The position numbers and the translations under genes are program-made. A stretch of 64,000 nt of DNA from Buddleja alternifolia. Taxonomy: Eukaryota > Streptophyta > Magnoliopsida > Lamiales > Scrophulariaceae. Positions within the stretch are counted from its first letter, which is position 1; each line of letters begins with the position of its first letter. Below are positions 10,802 to 21,320 of this stretch, piece after piece. The notes beneath the pieces are model-generated. The model was not told the origin of the DNA, made no database searches, and saw only the letters and a program-made list of their open reading frames with translations. The stretch spans positions 6,821,246-6,885,245 of the forward strand of contig CM033402.1 of the NCBI GenBank assembly GCA_019426215.1. The letters are read 5' to 3'.

Positions 10802-11087
10802 TCCAAGGGAACTTTTGTTGGGTCAAAGTGAAAAGGAAGTTGAGTATGATCGCGCTGGTAGCTAGAATCATAAAAGGACAGGACACGGCCGTCCCTACGA
10901 GCAAGTACGGAGAAAATGTTTACATCAATAATGATACATGTGTTTGGGGTTCATGGTGGAAGGATCATTGGTACGTGGGGTTTCAAATGCTGCCAGCAGA
11001 GAGTTAGAAACAGCTATTGTACTGGTGCTGCTGGTATTGAAGCTGCTGAAGCTGCATCAGATCTTATGAAGGGCTACTGAAGGTCTT
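10802..11087 (+). pseudogene. SLU7 pre-mRNA splicing factor, intronless fragment
   Basis: Read in three frames, the stretch gives PRELLLGQSEKEVEYDRAG, then IIKGQDTAVPTSKYGENV, then NNDTCVWGSWWKDH, then WGFKCCQQ.VRNSYC and TGAAGIEAAEAASDLMK, colinear with the middle of the step-II splicing factor SLU7. It is broken by two frame changes that each look like a 4-nt gain: at AGCTAG near 10862 and at TGGTACGTGG near 10972. It ends in a stop after DLMKGY. No intron interrupts about 95 codons, so a processed (retrotransposed) copy fragment is likely, although plant SLU7 exon structure could not be checked here. Immediately upstream (10618-10790) is an unexplained GC-rich block. Confidence 0.85.
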
Positions 11088-12378
11088 CCCGTTTTAAATA
11101 TTTATGTAAGCATTACCTTGAGAAAGTTATAAGGTCAAAGATTTAGATTGATCATGATCTAATATGTACGTGCTAATTTGAGAAATAGTGATGTGCATTG
11201 TTCACAATTCTAATCTTACTAGCTTCTGCGTACCAAGCCCTTTTAGTTAAAACTTGTATTATACTTGTATAATGCACGTACATACATATAATTGAAAAAT
11301 ACTTCAATTTCTTGTATGCGTTCTGAACTTAACAAATAATACTCGTATTTTTGGGTTGAACCGGTTAATACACATATTTCATATATCACGTATTATACGT
11401 ACTTGACGAATAGTACTCTAATCATGGCAAATAAATTATATTTTTTATATAAAATTTCAAAATTATAAAATAGATTAAGTATTAATTGAGTATTGTACAA
11501 TTAAAATTAACAATGATAATAATTAGTCAAAATAGTAGTTGTTGTCAACGAGTAACTCATATACATGCAATGCTTCTTTCTAAAGTAAAAGGCGAATATA
11601 AGTGATATATCTTAGAAATTTATATAAAAATAAGTCGTGTTTTTACTCCCGGATAATCATTTGTATTCATATTATGCTCGTACGTCTACGAATTCATTTG
11701 TTTTTCGTTCTTGTATTTTTTAGCCGATTTTTACATCATAATTTTGGACAAAAATTCCTAATATACTCGTATGAAGTATATGATGAGCTTTTGTCATTCC
11801 GTATTTAACTAACGAGCGTGCAAAGAAGTATGTGGTGTAGTCAAGTATGATTGAAACATGGTTGGTATAGAACTGAGGATGTTAGGAACACATGGGACCA
11901 ATTGTTGAAAACTTGGGGAAAGAATTAATTAGGAACACAATGGACCAATTCGTGAAAACTTGGGGAAAGAATTAATTTTCTTTTTTCGTATTTTACAAAC
12001 CCCATGTTACAAGAGTATCGAATGGGAAATTCTAGCTCGAACAATATTCCATCAATCCTAAGTGTGATTCAATTGTTTGTAATTGTACGTATTCAATAAC
12101 TTGATGGTAATTCACTTATTTTTTGAATTACACTTCAATTCGAACACTTTACGCTTGGCGTCGAAAGGCAACTTGCCTTGTCCAAGATAGGCTAAAGATG
12201 AGGAATCTATAAGCACCAGAGAGCTCGATCTCTGATCACATCGAGATCCATTTCCGTAGGATCTGTAGCCTGAATCTCATAATGAACACCATCCAACTCC
12301 TTTTTGAAGTTGTTTTTACACGTCGCATGAAGCATCTTCACATGAATTCGTGAAATTTCCGGTCACCTAATTATCAAT
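11088..12378. other. Intergenic DNA, no gene seen
   Basis: AT-rich sequence with short open frames of no recognised similarity. A direct repeat built on GGAACACA.GGACCAATT..TGAAAACTTGGGGAAAGAATTAATT occurs twice in tandem (about 11888-11974). A less AT-rich patch at 12150-12370 has no readable protein. Confidence 0.6.
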
Positions 12379-13611
12379 TGTTAGTATGCATTTTATGCAT
12401 ATTTTTCATATAATTCCTTTATTCTTTTATTGGTATTTGAGTTTAAATAATAGATATTTATTATGATTTTTATTTTGATAGGTGAAATTTGAAAGAAGAA
12501 GAAAATGAAGAAAAAGATGGAGAAAAAGAAGAAGACACATCAAATTGTAGGAGTCTTCCTATTTTTTAGAAGCTTTCCTATTTCTTTTAGGAGTCTTATT
12601 AGTATTTTATTCTAGTAAGTAATTATTTTCCTTCTTCCATTAGAATTAGAGTTTTATTTAGTTAGGAGTCTTTTGGCTAGGCATATATAATTAGATATTG
12701 CTGGAATTTTATTCCTTCTTCCACACTTTTTGATACTACACGCTTTTTACATGGAGAAAAAGAAGAATTTCTGCGTTTTTATTTCTTTCCAGATGTATTG
12801 CTAAAAACTCAAGTTCTAGCCAAGGATTATTGAAGTTTTGATTCTACAAAAGTTGTGAGATCTAATTTATATTTATTCCTTCTTTGTTCTTGAGTATTTG
12901 CATATTTTCTGTGTTCGTAGAAATTATTATTTTGATTAATTGAATAATAAGGGCCCGTTATTTGATTGTCGGAATAGTAAATAGCCATTTAAAATCCCAA
13001 ATCCGTAATTGTTTGGTCAATTCTAATATTTGTGGTAGTTAATAACATTGATTATGGACAAGTTTTCGATTGTTATTACGGGAATGTGTGATCTAATCTA
13101 AATGAACCGAGCTTGCGAGTTTGTTGGTTAGAATTGGTGTTTCTCTATTTATTAATGCTATTGTTAAATTAAATCCTAAGAGCTTATTTAGGGTTGTTTA
13201 ATTAATAAGAGAAGTAATCAAAGAGCTTGTTTTGGTTATCGATAAATTAAGGAGAAACTAGGTTGTTAGAGCTTGTTAATAACTATAGCCAATTTATTCA
13301 TGAACATTGAAGTATCTTTGCATCAAGGATCAACTATTTGAATCAAAACAGAGATAACCCCTTAGGCTAGGATCTCACCACATATTGATTTCTTCTACTT
13401 GTTTAATTTTGCATCTCTTGATTTTAATTAATTTTGTTATTTATTTTAATTTTTAGTTTACTCGATTAGTAAAAAAACCCCCCCTTTTATTTTATTCATT
13501 TGTTGAGAATTAAATCTAAACCAATCCCTGTGGATTTGACTCTGCTCACTACTATCGACAAATTTAGGAGTAGAAATTATCTTTGTGTAGATTCGACACC
13601 CATCAAATTTT
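12379..13611 (+). repeat. 5' LTR
   Basis: It starts TGTTAGTATGCATTTTATGC and runs to ..GACACCCATCAAATTTT just before the tRNA-Asp primer-binding site. The exact 3' edge is uncertain by a few bases because both LTRs share a T run there. It differs from the 3' LTR by scattered substitutions and small indels, for example near 13348 and 13474. Confidence 0.9.
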
Positions 13612-13631
13612 TGGCGCCGTTGCAGGGGATT
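13612..13631 (+). other. Primer-binding site (tRNA-Asp type)
   Basis: TGGCGCCGTTGCAGGGGATT directly follows the 5' LTR. The canonical plant tRNA-Asp-complementary site is TGGCGCCGTTGCCGGGGA, so one position differs. This type of site is typical of Tat/Athila Gypsy elements. Confidence 0.85.
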
Positions 13632-13688
13632 GGTGCTTTTAGATTTATTTCTCATTATATAGTTAATTTTTGTTGCCTATTCTGTTTT

Positions 13689-15931
13689 ATGCCTCGATCT
13701 CTTTGTGCAGGTGAACTTCAATACAATCCTGAAATTGAAAAAACAGCTCGCCGACTACGAAAAGAGGCCAAGCAACATGCTCAAGGAGTCCCATCTACTT
13801 CATCTCCCGGATTGAACTTAACTTTGGAATTGAGTGACACATCCAGTGATTCAGAAGAGGAACTTGAAGTCATGGCCAACGCCAACGAGAGAACTTTAAG
13901 GGAGTTAGCCATGCCAAACATAAACCAACAACCTCTTTGCATTCAATATCCCACCCTTGAGGTAGATTTTGAATTAAAATCTGGTCTTATTCACTTACTT
14001 CCTACTTTTCGTGGTCTTGCAGGAGAAGACCCCCATATACACTTGAAAGAATTCCATGTGGTCTATTCAACGATGAAACCAAGGAATGTCACTGAAGACC
14101 AAATCAAACTGAGGGCTTTTCCGTTTTCACTAGCTGATAGAGCTAAGGACTGGCTCTATTATCTACCCTCTAGTTCAATCGAGACATGGACCAAAATGAA
14201 GAAGCAATTCTTGGAGAAATTCTTTCCTGCCTCACGAGTTGCGAACATAAGAAAGGAGATATGCGGAATTAGGCAAATCAGTCAGAGTTGTTGTACGAGT
14301 ACTGGGAGTGGTTTAAACAACTTGTAGCCAGCTGTCCACAACACCAAATTCCTGAACAACTTCTAATCCAATATTTCTACGAAGGTTTATCGACCATGGA
14401 GAGGAATATGATAGATGCTGCGAGTGGAAGCGCACTGGTTCACAAAACCCCCACAGAAGCAAGAAATTTGATCTCCAACATGGCTGCTAACACCCAATAG
14501 TTCAGCACTCGACAAGATACTACATAGAAATGGGTGAATTTCGCATTAGTGAATCAACGTCTGGATGATTTGACTTCCCTAGTGCAAAAATTGGTAGTAG
14601 GCCATACACAGCAAGTGAAGGCATGTGGTATCTGCTTCAATTCTAGTCATTCTACCGAGGTGTGTCCTACACTTCAAGAGGATCCACACGAACAAGCCAA
14701 TGCTATTGGATTTCCGGGGGCTCCACAGAGAAAGTATGATCCCTTCTTCAATACCTACAATGTCGGGTGGAAGGATCATCCTAATTTGAGTTATGGTCCA
14801 CAGTCTACTGGATTCCAACAATCATATCAATCAAGACAACAAGCACAACCACCTCAGTCATCCTCCAACCCACAAGGTATGTCTCTTGAAGAAATTGTTA
14901 AACAATTAGCCACTAACACACAACAATTTCAACAAGAGACGAGGACTAGTATATAACATCTGGAGAGTCAAATGAGTCGGTTAGCCACCACTGTGAATGA
15001 ATTGGTTTCCCAAAGCTCGAGTAAGCTACCCTCCCAGCCCATAGTGAATCCAAAGCAGAATGTTAGTGCAGTCACTTTGAGAAGTGAAAAGGGGTTACAA
15101 GAGCTCAAGAAATTATTAATACCTCCACCATTTCCTAGTCGGTTTGCTAACTCTAAGCGTAAGGCGGAAGAAGAGTTGGAGAAGAAATCCGTGGAACCTC
15201 AACTCCTCAAACCGACTGAGACACGAGCCGAGCAGGTCAAGCTAATTGAGGTACCTCCCCTGTTTCCTGGTAAGCCTGTGGAATATGAAAAGGAAGAGCA
15301 AGTAAAGGAAATTCTAGAAACTCCCCGAAAAAATGAGGTAAATGCATCTGCAGTCATTCAAAAGAAATTACCTCCAAAATGCGAGGACCCAGGTATGTTT
15401 ACTATTCCCTGTAATATAGGTGATGTGCGAATTGAGAAGGCTATGTTAGATCTAGGAGCTTCTATTAATATCATGTCTCGTTCTCTCTATGAATCTTTGA
15501 ATGTGGGAAAATTGAAAGGAACGGATGTGATTATCCAATTAATTGATAGGTCTAATACATGTCCTAATGGTGTTCTTGAAAACATATTAGTTCAAGTTAA
15601 TGATTTGGTTATTCCTGCTGATTTTTATGTTATTGATATGGGTGAAGATAACTCTTGTGATTTTGCTCCCATTTTACTTGGAAGACCATTTCTTAAAACA
15701 TCTAGAACTAACATTGATATTCATAATGGGATAATTACTATGGAAGCAAATGGTGAAATCATAGAATTTAGTATTTATGATTCCATGAAGTATCCTAATG
15801 ATGATCATTCTATGTTTGTCAAAGATGTTACTAACTTGTTGATGCAGCGAGTTATTGAACTCAATGATGATGATCTACTAAAGGTAGCTTGGCACAATGA
15901 TGGCTTTGAACCTCCTACTTACGCAACTTGA
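13689..15931 (+). pseudogene. gag and aspartic protease of the LTR element, frameshifted and with stops
   Basis: From the ATG at 13689 the frame gives a gag capsid (LPTFRGLAGEDPHIHLKEF, LRAFPFSLADRAKDWLYYL, KFFPASRVANIRKEI). At about 14270 it passes into another frame (LLYEYWEWFKQL, LLIQYFYEGL), consistent with one missing A in a CAAA run. That second frame carries a CX2CX4HX4C zinc knuckle (CGICFNSSHSTEVC, about 14630-14671) and the protease with MLDLGASINIM and LLGRPFLKTSR, ending at 15931. It is interrupted by TAG at 14498 and 14525 and TAA at 14954. At least two of these, and probably the third, sit where a Gln codon would fit, as expected from C-to-T change. No polymerase follows. The protein products are not made intact from this copy. 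Confidence 0.88.
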
Positions 15932-17973
15932 GTCATAACTTCGTCTAGCCAAAGACATTAAAAGAAAGGCGCTACTTGGGAGGCAACCCAAGATTTTACC
16001 TTTTCTCGTTTCTTTATTTTATGTTTTTATATATTTTTTGTCTTTTTCTTTGAGATGAAACATATCCCACGGTAATACTGGGGTATGTTTTAAACTTATT
16101 TTTACAACAAAAAAAAAATTGTGTTGCATTGACAGATTGCAACTACAAATTAGGCGTGCCAACGCTCTATTTGAAGTTACAATCTGCCTTAGTAATCCCT
16201 TGGTGATTTTCAAAAAAAAAATTAATTAAAAAAATTCGAATTTTCTTTTTCTCTCAGCAATTATTTGACCTTTTCAGCTTTCTTCCCTATCCTTTTCTTT
16301 TCACCTAATTCTCACCTACCTATCCCCCATTTTTTGTAGCAACACTCAATCTTCCACCACCATCAAAACTTCAACTCCAACACCACCGCCGCCGAGGCAA
16401 CCGTGGCGACACCGGCGAAATCAAAACCCGCCGCCGCTACACCACCGAAGACGGTAGTGAAATCAACTCCAACCGACGCGTCGCCTTCCAGCAGCAGCTT
16501 ACCAAACCGGATCTAGCCGCCGCGAGCTACCACCCTCACCGACGCTGCTCCTACACCGCCGGTCGTGATTTCACCAGATCCGACGCCGTGCCGTCACGAA
16601 CTCAAAAACCACCGCGCGCTACACCGTCGACACCGAAGGCGAAATCCGACGGCCGCTTCACCACCACAGTCGTCACGTCACCTCCTCAAAACCCGAAGCC
16701 AACTTCTCCAAACGCACAACAACCACTGCTATGTCGCCGGCAGCTGCAAATTCCAGGCCTTCTCCGAAAATTTCTTCGGGGTTCGGTTCTCCGAGACCAA
16801 TTACATTTCGGTCACCACCGAATTGATCTCGTGCTCACACATCTAAATTCAGGGGAGTCCCGTTACTTTACCTCCAATTTTTTATTATTCCTCTTATGCT
16901 TTATATTTTTATACATTGAGATACATTGAGGACAATGCATGAAATAAGTGTGGGGGAGGGGATAAAATGTGTGTATAATTCTCTTAGTATACAAGTTAAG
17001 TTAGTGTAAATTTTTTCGAAATATCAATTTTTCAGATAAAAGAAATTTGATAAAATTCATGAGAGAAGTCAAACATGCTTATACCATTACAATTGTTGAA
17101 GTACATGCTTCTTTGAGAAATTTACGGAAGTTTGTAATTTAGCATAATTGTGTATGTGATATTTGACTCGCAGAAATTTGTTGATATTTTCTTAGGTTTA
17201 AATTTTGGTGAAATTAAAGTGATGATGAATTGAAAATATGGGTATTAAGACCCTATGAAGTAGTTTGTGCTTAAAATGTGTATGATATAACCTCTTGTAG
17301 CGCCTGGGGCTAACTACACTGAAGGGATTAAGCCTGAGGAGTTTTCAAGCTTGGTAACCTAAGGCCAACTGGTCTGGGATCTATCGGCCCAAACCTGCTA
17401 CTGTGTTAGTATCCTAATAGGGCTATAAAGAGGGTATAAAATGATAAATGATAAACTTGTTGAGTAACCGGGTGCATTCATGACCAATGTTTGTATTCGC
17501 GTCAAAAGACAAGTAATTGCTTAAGTAAATGAAAGTATGATATTGGTGCTAAATTGGTTATAAAATGCTTGAGGAGATAGAAATGGATAATGCGAGTTGA
17601 ATGTTGTATACGTGGTATTGTTCTTATGGATTTTTGTGAATTTTTGAAGAGTATGTATGGATACTAAAGTTATGGTTAAGGCATGAATGATGTCTTTAAA
17701 GACTTTTGTTAAAATTTTTGATGATAAGGGTTACTGTTTGGAAAAATAAGTTTCTTTGACTTGCTTGTTGTACACTGAGAGGTCGATTTTGTGGGTATAT
17801 CGTCTGCAAACCCTCACGAGACACAACTCGTCCACTAGGGTAACCTAGGGGTTTAAAGGCTTGTTGCATACGCTAAATGCAATCGTGATACCTACGAAAG
17901 TGGTTAGTTTTAGTTATTTTATTTTTCTTTATTTTTGAGTCTTTTGTCTTTGCACGGGGACGTGCAAGAGTTA
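15932..17973 (+). other. Non-coding interior of the LTR element
   Basis: After the protease stop comes GGGAGGCAACCCA (15978-15990), then a CT-rich leader. A GC-rich block at 16375-16745 reads CACCACCGCCGCC-like in all frames and has two overlapping short open frames with no recognised domain. Next is a purine tract at 16949 and 1 kb of AT-rich sequence. Nothing here resembles an envelope-like gene. Confidence 0.7.
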
Positions 17974-17988
17974 AAGTGTGGGGACATT
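17974..17988 (+). other. Polypurine tract of the LTR element
   Basis: AAGTGTGGGGACATT immediately precedes the 3' LTR. A purine-rich tract at this place primes plus-strand synthesis in LTR elements. Confidence 0.7.
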
Positions 17989-19221
17989 TGTTAGTATGCA
18001 TTTTATGCATATTTTTCATATAATTCTTTTATTCTTTTATTGGTATTTGAGTTTAAATAATAGATATTTATTATGATTTTTATTTTGATAGGTGAAATTT
18101 GAAAGAAGAAGAAAATGAAGAAAAAGATGGAGAAAAAGAAAAAGACACATCAAATTGTAGGAGTCTTCCTATTTTTTAGAAGCTTTCCTATTTCTTTTAG
18201 GAGTCTTATTAGTATTTTATTCTAGTAAGTAATTATTTTCCTTCTTCCATTAGAATTAGAGTTTTATTTAGTTAGGAGTCTTTTGGCTAGGCATATATAA
18301 TTAGATATTGCTGGAATTTTATTCCTTCTTCCACACTTTTTGATACTACACGCTTTTTACATGGAGAAGAAGAAGAATTTCTGTGTTTTTATTTCTTTCC
18401 AGATGTATTGCTAAAAACTCAAGTTCTAGCCAAGGATTATTGAAGTTTTGATTCTACAAAAGTTGTGAGATCTAATTTATATTTATTCCTTCTTTGTTCT
18501 TGAGTATTTGCATATTTTCTGTGTTCGTTGAAATTATTATTTTGATTAATTGAATAATAAGGGCCCGTTATTTGATTGTCGGAATAGTAAATAGCCATTT
18601 AGAATCCCAAATCCGTAATTGTTTGGTCAATTCTAATATTTGTGGTAGTTAATAACATTGATTATGAACAAGCTTTCGATTGTTATTATGGGAATGTGTG
18701 ATCTAATCTAAATGAACCGAGCTTGCGAGTTTGTTGGTTAGAATTGGTGTTTCTCTATTTATTAATGTTATTGTTAAATTAAATCCTAAGAGCTTATTTA
18801 GGGTTGTTTAATTAATAAGAGAAGTAATCAAAGAGCTTGTTTTGGTTATCGATAAATTAAGGAGAAACTAGGTTGTTAGAGCTTGTTAATAACTATAGCC
18901 AATTTATTCATGAACATTGAAGTATCTTTGCATCAAGGATCAACTATTTGAATCAAAACGGAGATACTCCTTAGGCTAGGATCTCACCACATATTGATTT
19001 CTTCTACTTGTTTAATTTTGCATCTCTTGATTTTAATTAATTTTGTTATTTATTTTAATTTTTAGTTTAATCGATTAGTAAAAAAATCCCCCTTTTTATT
19101 TTATTCGTTTGTTGAGAATTAAATCTGAACCAATCCCTGTGGATTCGACCCTACTCACTACTATCTATAAATTTAGGGGTAGGAATTATCTTTGTGTGGA
19201 TTCGACACTCATCAAATTTTT
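17989..19221 (+). repeat. 3' LTR
   Basis: Direct copy of 12379-13611, starting directly after the purine tract ending GTGGGGACATT and ending ..GACACTCATCAAATTTTT before the flank GCAATTCAAC. About 98% identical to the 5' LTR by eye. Confidence 0.9.
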
Positions 19222-19367
19222 GCAATTCAACATACATTCTATCTGATCAGCTATTTGTGGTTCCATAGCTAAAACATTTAGCAATAATCACATGGGGGAA
19301 AATGCATTTGTGGTTTCATAGCTAAAACATTTAGCGATAATCACATGTGTGGTTCCATAGGTTTGGT

Positions 19368-19730
19368 GTTTTTTAATTTTGATCCTATTCGTTACGGAAT
19401 TCTCACATGGTATCTCATAAATTTTAAAAACTCTCACATTTGTTTATAACCAAATTTTTCATCCAATATTTAACGGTCAACTACGTTATTCATGATTGAT
19501 TTTTTTAGGAGATTTTGTGCTTGAGTTACAAGTGATATTGAATATAATTCGTATCGTGATGTTGAATATAATTCGTGTTTGAATGCATTCATACACAAAT
19601 CTCCCAAAAAATTGGTCAAAATATTGACTAACAGAGTTGACCTTGGATGAAAAATTTTGTTAGGACCAAATGTGAGAATTTTCGATAGTTTAGAATTCCG
19701 CAACGAATGAGATTAAAATTAAAAAAAAAC
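19368..19730. mobile_element. MITE with about 35-bp terminal inverted repeats
   Basis: The left end GTTTTTTAATTTTGATCC..ATTCGTTACGGAATTC is repeated inverted at the right end (GAATTCCGCAACGAATGAGAT..AAAAAAAAAC). It is 363 bp long, AT-rich and has no coding capacity. It abuts a second MITE at 19734. No clear target duplication is visible. Confidence 0.7.
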
Positions 19731-19733
19731 TAA

Positions 19734-20083
19734 GGCCTTGTTTGTTTATGTTTTTTAATTTCATTTTCTATATTGTAAATCACAAAATTCTAAAAAATTA
19801 AGCTACATATTTTCATTCAAACTCACATTTTCTCAAACTTCAATTTCCCCTTTCACTTTGTAGCTACATCCTTCAATCAATAATCATTTACTTCAACAAA
19901 TGTTTTTTTTTCTCTTTCATACTTTACGATTTTTAATTTATATACATCAATTAATCATTTTTTATTTGAAAAATTTTACAAATTTCAACCATTTTTAAAA
20001 AATATAAACGAATACAATCCACGTCCGAATAATACACATTTCCCAATAAATTTGCAGAGGAAGAAACACAAACAAACAAGGCC
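19734..20083. mobile_element. hAT-like MITE directly upstream of the aldehyde oxidase gene
   Basis: Ends GGCCTTGTTTGTTT and AAACAAACAAGGCC are exact inverted copies. The element is 350 bp, AT-rich and non-coding. It ends 87 bp before the ATG at 20171, so the core promoter and 5' leader of that gene must lie within or right beside it. Confidence 0.75.
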
Positions 20084-20114
20084 ATACAATATCTCATCAA
20101 CACAAAATAAGTAA

Positions 20115-20120
20115 CACGTG
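20115..20120 (+). promoter_or_regulatory. G-box (CACGTG) upstream of aldehyde oxidase
   Basis: AACACGTGCA lies about 50 bp before the start codon. CACGTG cores are bound by bZIP and bHLH factors and form ABA-response elements. A single short site is weak evidence. Confidence 0.3.
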
Positions 20121-20283
20121 CAATTTCTGTTAATACTCTACTTTTGCCCCACTCTCAGTGCTTAACAGAAATGGAGGCGCCACAGAATTCATCACTGGCG
20201 AACGATCGTCTGGTTTTCGAAATCAATAAAGAGAGGTTTGAGGTTCCTGAAATTGATCCTTCCACTACTTTGCTTGAGTTTCT

Positions 20284-21320
20284 GCGAACGCGCACTCGTT
20301 TCAGAGCTCCCAAGCTTGGCTGTGGTGAAGGTGCGTGAGCTCATTGTACTTACTTTGTATGTATATTTGTATATGCTTTGAATGTGCGGTTGTTGATTTT
20401 TACATTTGATGGCGTTGTGTGTGTATAGATTATGCATACTTTTGTATTCACTATTCTGTGTTGAATTCTGTATTTTCTTTTCTATTTTGTCTACGGTTCA
20501 CCTTTATTTGGATTCAAAATGCTTTGATTATGGAGTCTGTATTAGATTTTGTGTTTTCGCGAACACGCACTCGTTTCAGAGCTCCCAAGCTTGGCTGTGG
20601 TGAAGGTGTGTGAGCTCATTGTGCTCACTTTTTATGTATAATTGTATGTGCTTTGAATGTGTGATTTTGTTGATTTAGGTATTTTTTGTTTACCTCTGAT
20701 GGCGTTGTGTGTATATGGATTATACACACATTTGGATTCTATTCTATGTTGTCTATAGTCACCCTTATTTGAATCAAAACGCTTTATTTATGAACTCTTT
20801 CTTTGATGGCTGTGTGTGTGTGTGTGTGTGTCTACATATACTTTCATTTTTTGTTTTGGTTTTGTGGTAATTACTCATTCTGGATTCACTATACGATGTT
20901 GGACTCTTGATAAAGGTTTTTAGCTTTGCTGGTTCTATGTAATTGTTTGCCTAGATAGACACTCAGTTTGGATTCACTACGCTTTGATTGTGCGTGATCC
21001 TTAAGTATTCGTATGTGCTTTGAATGTTAGCGAAGGTGTGTGAGCTCATTGTGTGAGCTAAGATCACTTTGGTTGTGGCGAAGGTATGTGAGCTCATTGT
21101 GCTCACTCTTTATGTATTCGCATGTGCTTTGAATGTGTGATTGTTTATTTAGTTTATTTTCCCCTTGGTGGCGCTGTGTGTGGATAGATTATACATACAT
21201 TTGGATTCACTATGCTATATTGGATTCTGTATTTTGTTTTCTTTTTGTCTGTAGTTCACACTTAGTTGGATTCAAAACGCTGTAATTATGGAGTCTTTAT
21301 TTGATTGTTTTCTGTGTTGT
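20284..21320 (+). repeat. Tandem copies of the exon 1 / intron 1 boundary inside intron 1
   Basis: The last 47 nt of exon 1 (GCGAACGCGCACTCGTTTCA onward) with the donor and following intron recur at 20559, an offset of 275 bp, still ending GGTGAAG before GTGTGTGAGC. A third, more decayed copy of the donor region starts near 21065 (GGTTGTGGCGAAGGTATGTG). Phrases such as GTGCTTTGAATGTG and GATGGCG.TGTGTGT recur in step. The second copy keeps an intact donor and open frame (RTRTRFRAPKLGCGEG) but no obvious start codon or strong acceptor, so it is probably silent. Confidence 0.85.

Larger units (their letters stand above)
12379..19221 (+). mobile_element. Non-autonomous Tat/Athila-type (Gypsy) LTR retrotransposon, about 6.84 kb
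   Basis: Two direct LTRs of about 1.23 kb (12379-13611 and 17989-19221) begin TGTTAGTATGC and share all but about 25-30 positions, so the insertion is geologically recent. A primer-binding site fitting plant tRNA-Asp (TGGCGCCGTTGCAGGGGATT) follows the 5' LTR, and a purine tract AGTGTGGGGACA precedes the 3' LTR. The interior has gag and an aspartic protease; then, at 15978, comes the GGGAGGCAACCCA motif usually found after the end of pol in this group. No reverse transcriptase, RNase H or integrase is present. The 2 kb of non-coding sequence before the 3' LTR includes a second purine tract (GTGTGGGGGAGGGG, 16949-16962). Flanking TCAAT / GCAAT is a possible target duplication with one mismatch. 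Confidence 0.9.

Noticed and set aside
12374..12378. TCAAT as an exact target duplication of the LTR element
   Set aside because: The other side reads GCAAT and the LTR edge is blurred by a T run, so the duplication is only tentative.
16565..16929. Overlapping open frames in the LTR element as a possible extra gene
   Set aside because: Simple Pro/Thr/Arg-rich composition in both frames and no recognisable domain.
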